From contig JAZBOS010000048.1 of the NCBI GenBank assembly GCA_036351255.1, forward strand, positions 1-58,898: 58,898 nt of DNA, given 5' to 3'. Under the pieces are notes generated by a model that made no database searches, was not told the DNA's origin, and saw only the letters and a list, made by a program, of their open reading frames with translations. Origin of the DNA: Bacteroides sp. GTDB taxonomy: Bacteria; Bacteroidota; Bacteroidia; Bacteroidales; UBA7960. This document shows, piece after piece, positions 36,083 to 43,768 of this stretch; the first letter of the stretch is position 1; every line of letters begins with the position of its first letter. Both the position numbers and the translations under genes were made by a program.

Positions 36083-38227
36083 ATGAGCAAGATTAAGGTA
36101 GGTATTGACGTAGGAGGCACATTCACCCATGCAGTGGCAGTGGATGTTGAAAAATTTAGTATTTTGGGGAAGGCCAGCGTGCCGACTACCCATAACTCAA
36201 AACAGGGGGTTGCCGAAGGGGTCATTGCCTCTATGCAAAAACTGATACAGGAAAACAAAATAAACCCTGGACAAATTCTGCTTATCGCTCATTCAACTAC
36301 ACAAGCCACAAATGCTTTGCTTGAGGGAGATGTTGCGCCGGTTGGGATTATTGCAATGGGAAGAGGCCTTGAAGGTCGGCTTGCCAAAAGGCAGGCCTTT
36401 CTGGATGATGTTTTTCTTGCTCCGGGTAAAAAACTTCCTGTTTTTTTTCGATTTATTAATACAACGGATATCCTAACGGAAGAAAAAATCGAGAAAGCTA
36501 TTTCTGCCCTGGTAAATGAAGGGGCTCAAGTATTTGTAGCTACTGAGGTTTTTGGACCTGATGACAATCAGCATGAAAAACTGGTTGTAAAGGTTGCGGA
36601 AAGTATTGGCTTAAATGCGACTGCCGCGTGTGACTTGTCACAACTTTATGGTATTAGGGTGAGGACTCGCACAGCGGTGGTCAATGCCAGCATGATGCCT
36701 AAGATGATTGAAACAGCAAACTTGACGGAGCAAGCTGTTAAGGAAAGTGGTGTCAAGGCCCCCCTGATGGTCATGCGTTCTGACGGGGGTATCATGGATA
36801 TTAAGGAGATGCGAAAACGTCCAATACTTACTATGCTTTCAGGACCTGCAGCAGGCGTAGCCGCAGCCTTAATGTATGCCAGGATCTCTGACGGCATTTT
36901 TCTTGAGGTTGGTGGAACTTCAACGGATATTTCAGTAATAAAAAATGGAATGCCCCAGGTTAAAGCTGCACAAATTGGAAAGAACAGGTTAAGCATAAAA
37001 ACCATAGATGTTCGTACTATTGGAATTGGTGGAGGATCAATACCCCGTATATCTGGAAGCAAAATTGTGGATGTTGGTCCCCGCAGTGCCCACATTGCCA
37101 ATCTTTCCTATTCAGCTTATGCCGATAATCCCGATTTTTCTGAAATAAAGGTTGAAACCATATGCCCCAAGGAGGGGGATCCGGAAGATTACCTAAAGGT
37201 AGTTCGGCCAGATGGTAATTTTACGATTACACCCAGTGCTGCTTCATATTTCAAAGGTTTGGTAAAAGATTTCGGACATGGAAAAGCAAACCTTGATGCT
37301 GTCAAAAATGCGGTTTCAAGTGTTGCCAAGATTTTGAATGCTGACCCAGATCAGTTTGCTGAGGACATTCTGTTGAATTGTAGTAAGAAAATTGAAAAGG
37401 TCATAAGATCTTTGGCAAGGGAATATAAACTGGACAAGAACTTTTTGACGCTTTATGGAGGAGGTGGCGGAGCCAGCGCTTTGGTACCTCATGCTGCTCA
37501 GTACCTTAAAATTAAGCATGAAATTGCTCCTGATTCTGAAGTGATTTCAGCTATTGGTGCAGCAATGGGCATGATCAGGGACACGGTTGAAAAGTCAATC
37601 ATTAACCCAAGCGAGCAGGAAATTATTGCCATTCGTCAGGCAGCATCAGAATCTGTCATTGCTATGGGGGCAAAACCAGGAACTGTTGAAGTTCAAGTGG
37701 AAATAGATAACGCAAACAAAAAAGTAGTAGCAATTGCAACAGGTTCTAGCGATTTGGCTTCAAGGGAAACCAGCGAGCAATTGGATGACGGTGAGCTTAA
37801 GTTAGTTGCTTCAGAAGCGTTAAAAGTGGAACCAAAGATGGTTCAGATTCAAGGGAAAACGAATCTGCTTAGATTGGCTGGTTATGAAACCGTTAAGTCT
37901 CACTTCTTTGGAATATTGAAGGAAAAACTCAATCCTGCAGTGGTTTTGACCCGTGATGGGATAGTAAAACGCCGGTTTGATGATGTGGTTTGGAGAAAAA
38001 GTAATGTATCTGGGGTTAAAACGGTAATTAGCCAATTGATCGAAGAACTTAGATCCTATGGCGATGGAGGGGAATTAATGCCTGATGTGTTCGTCGTTGT
38101 CTCAGGGAAAATTATTGATTTATCCGGGCTTATTGAGATTTCTCAGATATTATCACTGATAGAATTCGACCTGAAAGACCTGACCCCAACTGATAATGCG
38201 ATTGTTCTGGCTGTGAAAAAACGTTGA
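36083..38227 (+). CDS. HyuA-type hydantoinase/oxoprolinase family protein
   Basis: A 714-residue cytoplasmic protein of the family that uses ATP to open five-membered lactam rings (hydantoin, 5-oxoproline) or to activate acetone. The N-terminal nucleotide motif DVGGTFTHA is at residues 9-17. The SGPAAGVAAAL and LEVGGTSTDISVI segments (around 250-280) and the glycine-rich GIGGGSIPRI and YGGGGGASALVPH are family hallmarks. After about residue 520 a further domain has no recognised motif. The usual partner subunit HyuB is absent from the window. The gene lies 1 nt before the next one, at the head of a translationally coupled run that includes nanE. Its substrate in a sugar locus is not explained. 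Confidence 0.85.
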   Translation: MSKIKVGIDVGGTFTHAVAVDVEKFSILGKASVPTTHNSKQGVAEGVIASMQKLIQENKINPGQILLIAHSTTQATNALLEGDVAPVGIIAMGRGLEGRLAKRQAFLDDVFLAPGKKLPVFFRFINTTDILTEEKIEKAISALVNEGAQVFVATEVFGPDDNQHEKLVVKVAESIGLNATAACDLSQLYGIRVRTRTAVVNASMMPKMIETANLTEQAVKESGVKAPLMVMRSDGGIMDIKEMRKRPILTMLSGPAAGVAAALMYARISDGIFLEVGGTSTDISVIKNGMPQVKAAQIGKNRLSIKTIDVRTIGIGGGSIPRISGSKIVDVGPRSAHIANLSYSAYADNPDFSEIKVETICPKEGDPEDYLKVVRPDGNFTITPSAASYFKGLVKDFGHGKANLDAVKNAVSSVAKILNADPDQFAEDILLNCSKKIEKVIRSLAREYKLDKNFLTLYGGGGGASALVPHAAQYLKIKHEIAPDSEVISAIGAAMGMIRDTVEKSIINPSEQEIIAIRQAASESVIAMGAKPGTVEVQVEIDNANKKVVAIATGSSDLASRETSEQLDDGELKLVASEALKVEPKMVQIQGKTNLLRLAGYETVKSHFFGILKEKLNPAVVLTRDGIVKRRFDDVVWRKSNVSGVKTVISQLIEELRSYGDGGELMPDVFVVVSGKIIDLSGLIEISQILSLIEFDLKDLTPTDNAIVLAVKKR

Positions 38228-38228
38228 T

Positions 38229-38957
38229 ATGAGGAGCAATTTTGATCATATCATTTGGGGTGCCAATGCAAAAGGAATTGCCCTGGCTTCAAAACTAATT
38301 CAACAGGGTCAAACAGTGCTGTTGTTAAACAAATTTGGTTTTCCGGGAGGGAAAGTCACGGAAAGCCTGTCATGTCTTTTTACGAAGGATGAGCGTTTAA
38401 ATGATGATCTGGATTTAGGTCTTCTTGATTCCATTCGCAGCCAAAGGTTTGGTGTTCTTTTTGAAAATGAACAAGAGCTGTTGCTCCATCCCGAAGCTTT
38501 TAAGCGGGCACTTTGGGAAGAAATTGATCGGATTAATATAGATTTTCTTTTTCATGTAATACCCATTGGATTTGAAAGGCGTAATTTTAATCAAATTCAA
38601 CTCTTTGGACGTCAAGGGCATTTTTTCGTTACTGGAAAGGAAATCCATGATCTATCAGATGAACAACAACTTAAAATTCTTTTTTCAGCGAAGGATTTCC
38701 AAGCCGATGTGCTGGTGCATTGTTTTATCACGGACAAAATTCCGGAAGATATGCCCAGCTTTAAAATATATCGTAAGGTTGAAACGCCTATTGGACTTTT
38801 TTGCAGTTTTCATTTGGAAAAAATACCCTTATCAAAAACTGACATGTCATTTAATTTAGAATTAGATCGCTTTGCCCAATTTATCTGGAAAAATTATGGA
38901 GCAAGATTGCTGATGATTCCAGTCCAACCTGAAATTATTCCCCTGGATGAAGAATAA
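38229..38957 (+). CDS. Half-length FAD-dependent oxidoreductase-like protein
   Basis: A 242-residue protein matching only the N-terminal half of the full FAD oxidoreductase encoded at 39632. The nucleotide-binding segment is altered: GANAKG (11-16) instead of GxGxxG. It is followed by TVLLLNKFGFPGGKVTESLSC, which aligns with the ADP-binding strand and LGGMSS loop of the paralogue. The C-terminal FAD motif (AGRCI.. HAALRIMPT) is missing. The frame is intact and overlaps nanE by 11 nt, so it looks like a maintained subunit rather than debris. It may pair with the full-length paralogue or with the HyuA-like protein. Confidence 0.65.
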   Translation: MRSNFDHIIWGANAKGIALASKLIQQGQTVLLLNKFGFPGGKVTESLSCLFTKDERLNDDLDLGLLDSIRSQRFGVLFENEQELLLHPEAFKRALWEEIDRINIDFLFHVIPIGFERRNFNQIQLFGRQGHFFVTGKEIHDLSDEQQLKILFSAKDFQADVLVHCFITDKIPEDMPSFKIYRKVETPIGLFCSFHLEKIPLSKTDMSFNLELDRFAQFIWKNYGARLLMIPVQPEIIPLDEE

Positions 38958-39648
38958 TAGTAAGAAATTCTTTGAAATTGTCAAACACCAATTGATAGTC
39001 AGTTGTCAGGCTGAGGGTGATTCGCCTTTTAATTCGCCTGAAGGCGTAACCGCATTTGCAATAGCTGCAAAAATGGGCGGGACAGCTGCCATTCGTACCG
39101 AAGGAGTTGAAAAGGCAAGAATGATTGTTCGTGAGGTTGGACTGCCTGTGATTGGTCTTGTAAAATCAATTTTTGAGGATGGGAGTGTTTGTATTACAAG
39201 GACCTATCGTGAAGTTGATCAACTTATTGAAGCTGGTTGCGACATGGTGGCCATTGATGGTACTGCCCGAATCAAGGAAGGCGCTAATGGACCGGAATTC
39301 ATCCGTGAGGTAAAAAAAACAAGAAAATGCCTGATTATTGCGGATATAGCCACTTTTGATGAAGCCCTTGAATGCAAAAAAGCAGGTGCGGATTGTGTAT
39401 CCACAACATTAAATGGGTATACGCCTGAGACAAAAAATCAGGCATTGGATGAACCTAATATTGATTTGATAAAACAATTGGTGAAAAACCTTGGAGAGGA
39501 TTATCCGGTGTTCGCTGAAGGGCGAATTAACACACCTGAATTGGCTTTCAGTGCACTTAAGGCTGGAGCATGGGCTGTTGTCGTAGGAAGCGCCATTACT
39601 CGTCCGCATTTAATTACAAGGTGGTTTGTTGATGCAATCAAAAGATAA
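38947..39648 (+). CDS. nanE: N-acetylmannosamine-6-phosphate 2-epimerase
   Basis: Converts ManNAc-6-phosphate to GlcNAc-6-phosphate, the step joining sialic acid or ManNAc use to amino-sugar catabolism. At 233 residues it is a TIM barrel of the NanE family. LIVSCQAEGDSPF opens the protein. The catalytic K73 (GLVKS), D104 (VAIDGTAR) and E191 (FAEGRINTP) are conserved, as is the phosphate-binding end VVVGSAITRPHLITRWFV. It overlaps both neighbours. No neuraminidase, NanA lyase, NagA or NagB gene is in the window, which argues for ManNAc from a glycan other than sialic acid. Confidence 0.9.
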   Translation: MKNNSKKFFEIVKHQLIVSCQAEGDSPFNSPEGVTAFAIAAKMGGTAAIRTEGVEKARMIVREVGLPVIGLVKSIFEDGSVCITRTYREVDQLIEAGCDMVAIDGTARIKEGANGPEFIREVKKTRKCLIIADIATFDEALECKKAGADCVSTTLNGYTPETKNQALDEPNIDLIKQLVKNLGEDYPVFAEGRINTPELAFSALKAGAWAVVVGSAITRPHLITRWFVDAIKR

Positions 39649-40939
39649 ATATGACATCGTTGTTGCTGGAGCCGGAATTGCAGGTATTGCAGCATCTGTA
39701 AAGGCAGCCTCAATGGGGGCATCTGTCCTGCTCATTGAACATTATCCATTCCTTGGTGGAATGTCCTCTGCAGGAATGGTATCTCCTTTTATGAAGTCAA
39801 AAGCAGGGAACATTGATTTGGTAAAGGGGATTTTTTGGGAGCTGGAAGCCGGAATGAGTAATTTGGGTGGCATGATCGATAATGGTTTTTATGCCTGGGC
39901 ATTCAGGGCTACTGCGTTTGATCTGCTTCGAAAAGTCCGTGTTGACATTGCTTTTAGCAGCGATGTGGTCAAGGTTAATGTTGAAGGCAAAACCATTGAA
40001 AGTATAACCATTGCAAACAGATTTGGGTTAAGTACTGTTTTTGCCAAACAATTCATTGACACAACAGGTGATGCACAACTGATTGTTCTTGGTGGATTTC
40101 CCTGGCTTAAGGGAGATGAGAAAACCGGGAAGTTACAGGCCATGACTTTGTTTTTCCGCATGGGTGGAATTGATGTTAGGCGCACAGCGGAATACTGTAA
40201 GAATAACCCCAATGATTTTTTGCCATGGATGGATTTCGAATTCAATTTTGAACAAATCATTTCAATTGCAGGGTTTAAAGGTTTAATAAAAGAAGCTCAG
40301 GCTAATCATGAGATGCCAAAGGAAATTGAATACATTTTTTTTACTACCATGGCTTCCACTGGTGAAGCTTCATTTAATACAACTAATATTCTGAACATAG
40401 ATGCCTCAAGTTCAGAGCAACTGACATTTGCGGAAAGAACAGGGCACAAGCAGGTTGCAATGGTGGTTGATTTTCTTCAGAGAAAAATTCCTGGATTTGA
40501 GAATGCTTTTTTAATTGATACAGCGCCTCAGGTAGGTGTCCGTGAAACAAGAAGGGCATTGGCGGACTATATGGTGACTGGAGAGGATATCCTTTCCGGG
40601 GCCAGATTTGAGGATTCAATTGCCCGTGGTTGTTATGGGATAGATATTCACGGACAATCGGGTGAAACAAGCCGCATGGATGAACTGGGAGAAGGCCAGT
40701 GGTATGAAATCCCGCTTAGGTCACTAATGGTTAAGGATGTTGAGAACCTGATGGCCGCTGGCCGTTGTATCGGTGCCACGCGCGAAGGACATGCTGCATT
40801 ACGCATTATGCCTACTTCTGCAGCTACCGGAGAAGCATGTGGGGCTGTGGCAGCCCTTTCCATAAAAAAGTGTAGTTCCATCCGTGAAGTCCAATACCAG
40901 GAGATCCGAAAAAGCTTAATCCATAACATCGAAAATTAA
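39632..40939 (+). CDS. FAD-dependent oxidoreductase (FAD_oxidored/PF12831-like)
   Basis: A 435-residue flavoenzyme. ATG 39632 is chosen over a TTG two codons earlier. It has the dinucleotide fold GAGIAG (13-18), the following LLIEHYPFLGGMSSAGMVS loop of this family, and the C-terminal FAD motif NLMAAGRCIGATREGHAALR, then MPTSAATGEACG. Members are found with glycan-degradation genes and are mostly uncharacterised; oxidation of a sugar hydroxyl is plausible. The gene overlaps nanE by 17 nt, and its stop shares one base with the ATG of the mutase gene (TAATG). Confidence 0.87.
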   Translation: MQSKDKYDIVVAGAGIAGIAASVKAASMGASVLLIEHYPFLGGMSSAGMVSPFMKSKAGNIDLVKGIFWELEAGMSNLGGMIDNGFYAWAFRATAFDLLRKVRVDIAFSSDVVKVNVEGKTIESITIANRFGLSTVFAKQFIDTTGDAQLIVLGGFPWLKGDEKTGKLQAMTLFFRMGGIDVRRTAEYCKNNPNDFLPWMDFEFNFEQIISIAGFKGLIKEAQANHEMPKEIEYIFFTTMASTGEASFNTTNILNIDASSSEQLTFAERTGHKQVAMVVDFLQRKIPGFENAFLIDTAPQVGVRETRRALADYMVTGEDILSGARFEDSIARGCYGIDIHGQSGETSRMDELGEGQWYEIPLRSLMVKDVENLMAAGRCIGATREGHAALRIMPTSAATGEACGAVAALSIKKCSSIREVQYQEIRKSLIHNIEN

Positions 40940-42354
40940 TGGCACATAAAATTGTCTTTGGAACGGATGGCTGGCGTGGACTGCTTGACGAGGAACTAAA
41001 TCTGGAGAACATCCGGAGAGTGGCCCAGGCATTTTCCTTATATCTGCTTCGAAAAACAAACAAACCCAAGGTTGCCGTTGGTTTTGACGGGAGGCGTAAT
41101 TCTGATTTGTTTGCACTGGAATTCTCCAAAGTGTTAATTGCTAATGGAATTGTTGCAATTCTTTCAAATAGAATAATCCCTACGCCAGTCCTTTCCTTTT
41201 ATACCCACCAAAATGATTGTAACGCAGGAGTTATGATCACAGCCTCACACAATCCGCCAGAGTATAATGGACTCAAATTTAAAACTTCTGCTGGTGCTCC
41301 GTTTAGTTTGGAAGAAACCGCTCTCGTGGAAGGTTTAATCGATTCTGAGCAACCTTCCGTAAAGGATTGTCATCCTTTAGAGATTGATTTCTCTGAACTC
41401 TATATTAATCACATTGAAAAGAACATTGATTTAAAACGCATCGCATCATCGGGTTTGTCCTTGCTAACTGATTCGATGGGCGGGGCTGGCATGCGCCTGA
41501 TTAAAGATATTTGCCTAAAGAACGGTGTGAATTGTAAGTCCATCTTTTGTAAACCCGCTACCGACTTTTACAAACGCATTCCTGAACCAATTGAAAAGAA
41601 TCTTCAACCTCTTTCTGATGAACTTAAAAAAGGAAATTTCTCCATTGGTTTTGCCACAGATGGTGATGCAGACCGGCTTGGAATTATGGATGAAAACGGG
41701 AATTGGGTCAATATTCAGGAGGTGATCTTGTTTTTTTCTGAATACATGGTGGAAAAATTTGGACAATTGGGAGGCCTTGTAAAAACTTCTTCCGTGACGG
41801 AAAAAGTGTCATCGCTTCAAGCAGATGACTTGCCAGTGAAAGTGCATGATGTCCAGGTTGGTTTCAAATACGTTTCTGAAGCCATGGTAAAAAATGGCGC
41901 CGTTTTCGGAGCAGAAGAATCAGGAGGGTTTGGATTCTTTAATCATCTTCCTGATCGTGATGGTATTTTCTCTGCATTTATGTTCCTTCAAATGCTTACC
42001 GATTCTGGTGAAAACAAGCTTTCAGATTTTTTGAAAAGGAAACGTAAGGAATTTGGTGAGGTTTGTTATTCCCGGATCGATGTGAAAACAACCAATACTG
42101 AAAGGCATTTAATCTTGCCATTTATTGAAAGAATGCCTCCATTAAAAGTTTTTAGATTCCGGGTTTTGGAAATAAAAACCTTTAAAAACAGCCGGGGCAT
42201 TACCAATGGCCTTAAATTTAGACTTGAAGGCAACCCCAGGTGGTTGTTGATCAGGATTTCAGAAACTGAGCCAATGGCAAGGGTTTATGCAGAGGGTGAA
42301 AGTATGGAGGAGGTAAACAGTTTGCTTTTTGCTGGCAAGCAACTTTTTATATAA
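40939..42354 (+). CDS. Alpha-D-phosphohexomutase (phosphoglucomutase/phosphomannomutase family)
   Basis: Interconverts hexose 1- and 6-phosphates. At 471 residues it has the four domains of the family. The phosphoserine loop is TASHNPPEYNG with S103, the metal loop DGDADR (near 240), the sugar-binding loop GAEESGGFG, and the phosphate loop RISETEPMARVY in place of RPSGTEP. Because GH94 phosphorylases release alpha-1-phosphates, it would convert the product of the GH94 enzyme encoded at 46528. Whether it prefers glucose, mannose or N-acetylhexosamine cannot be seen. Confidence 0.92.
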   Translation: MAHKIVFGTDGWRGLLDEELNLENIRRVAQAFSLYLLRKTNKPKVAVGFDGRRNSDLFALEFSKVLIANGIVAILSNRIIPTPVLSFYTHQNDCNAGVMITASHNPPEYNGLKFKTSAGAPFSLEETALVEGLIDSEQPSVKDCHPLEIDFSELYINHIEKNIDLKRIASSGLSLLTDSMGGAGMRLIKDICLKNGVNCKSIFCKPATDFYKRIPEPIEKNLQPLSDELKKGNFSIGFATDGDADRLGIMDENGNWVNIQEVILFFSEYMVEKFGQLGGLVKTSSVTEKVSSLQADDLPVKVHDVQVGFKYVSEAMVKNGAVFGAEESGGFGFFNHLPDRDGIFSAFMFLQMLTDSGENKLSDFLKRKRKEFGEVCYSRIDVKTTNTERHLILPFIERMPPLKVFRFRVLEIKTFKNSRGITNGLKFRLEGNPRWLLIRISETEPMARVYAEGESMEEVNSLLFAGKQLFI

Positions 42355-42380
42355 CTTTTTATTATCAATTATCTTTTCGG

Positions 42381-43706
42381 ATGTTAAAGAACGCTAAATA
42401 CATTGTTGAGAAGGTCAATTCCATGAGAGGAACCTTCGCCGTGGTGAAAAATCCCGGCTATGTCTTTCCTGCAGAAGAGTATTATCTATTGGCTTCTCCT
42501 CTTAAAAAAGTAAAGGACATTAATGCCGTACTTATGGATATGGATGGGACTACTACCACAACTGAGGTGCTTTGTATCCATTCCCTTGAGCAAATGGTAA
42601 GAAGGATGAGTGGCAAAATCAAAAGAGAAGATTGGATTGGACTCAATCCCAGCGCTGATTTTCCACATATTATTGGAAACAGTACCACACGTCATATTGA
42701 ATATCTTATTAACAAGTATGAAAGCTTGCTCGATGATAAGCAAATTGAAATTGCTTTTTTAGAAGCCGCCCTGTGGACTTTGAAATATGGAAATGACCCT
42801 AATCGCAAATTGGAGGTTATTCAGAATCTTAGAAAAACGGGTTTAGAAAGAGCCGTTGAAGATTTGACCTCGGCAAAGGAACCTGATGAGGTTATTCGAA
42901 AATTTGCCGGGAAATTGAATACAAGCGGTTTTATGAATAGGGTTAATATAGGGATTGATATTTATTATGAGATATACCATAGAATTCTTTCACGCTTGAA
43001 TAATGGGGAGGGGGTAAAGGTAAAAAAAGAAATCTTTGGTGATTCCGGAGAATATGGACAAGTCATATCGCCCATGCCCGGAATACATGTTTTGATTCCA
43101 TTGCTTAAGGGGTGGTTGGGTGAAGAAGCAGTTGTTTTTGCTGAATACCTGAAAAAGGAACTGGAACTTAAAATCGGAAGAAAAAGCAAAAAAAAGGACA
43201 TTTCTGAAATAGAGAACTCCTTAAGAATCTTGGGAGAAAAATTTGAAAACAAGCCCTCAAAGCTTGGATTGGTAACCTCTTCCATTCGTTATGAAGCTGA
43301 CATCGTTATTCATGAAGTATTTGGGATAATCCGTGATTTTATAGAGCAAAGCCTTCTTTCTGATACTCGTAAGAAAGCGATTGTTCAAAAACTTCAAGAC
43401 CCTAATAATGTTTATGATGCATTTATTACTGCATCGAATTCCAGTGAAATTCGTCTCAAACCCCACAGGGATCTTTACAGTATTGCACTCCATCAGGCCA
43501 ACATTCTTCCGGAGGATTTTGGCAAGGTCATTGGTTTTGAAGATAGCCAAAGCGGGACGATCGCCATAAGGGCGGCAGGCATTGGGTGTTGTGTTGCTGT
43601 TCCATTTGCAGAAACCTCTGAACATGACCTTGAAGCAGCAGTCCACATTCTTCCTGGTGGTATTCCACAGGCCCTTATTGAGTATAATTTGTTTTTAAAG
43701 GATTAG
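42381..43706 (+). CDS. HAD-superfamily protein, beta-phosphoglucomutase-like with a large insert
   Basis: A hydrolase or mutase of 441 residues, about twice the usual 220. The nucleophile motif is MDMDGTT with D53 and D55. The late motifs K360 (KPHRDLY) and E387-D388 (GFEDSQSG) match beta-phosphoglucomutases. Between them lie about 290 residues of mostly helical, charged sequence that replaces the usual small cap. Motif II would be TSS near 294 (LVTSSIRYEAD). It may dephosphorylate or isomerise the sugar phosphate made in this locus. The size of the insert is unusual and its role unknown. Confidence 0.8.
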   Translation: MLKNAKYIVEKVNSMRGTFAVVKNPGYVFPAEEYYLLASPLKKVKDINAVLMDMDGTTTTTEVLCIHSLEQMVRRMSGKIKREDWIGLNPSADFPHIIGNSTTRHIEYLINKYESLLDDKQIEIAFLEAALWTLKYGNDPNRKLEVIQNLRKTGLERAVEDLTSAKEPDEVIRKFAGKLNTSGFMNRVNIGIDIYYEIYHRILSRLNNGEGVKVKKEIFGDSGEYGQVISPMPGIHVLIPLLKGWLGEEAVVFAEYLKKELELKIGRKSKKKDISEIENSLRILGEKFENKPSKLGLVTSSIRYEADIVIHEVFGIIRDFIEQSLLSDTRKKAIVQKLQDPNNVYDAFITASNSSEIRLKPHRDLYSIALHQANILPEDFGKVIGFEDSQSGTIAIRAAGIGCCVAVPFAETSEHDLEAAVHILPGGIPQALIEYNLFLKD

Positions 43707-43768
43707 ACCTGTAAGCAGTTTCAATTAATAGGTTTTTAAAAAACTACAAACCTAACCAGATTAACTAA

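Noticed and set aside
36083..38227. HyuA-like protein as a muramic-lactam opening enzyme in peptidoglycan use
   Set aside because: No MurQ, amidase, NamZ or other muropeptide gene is present to support it.
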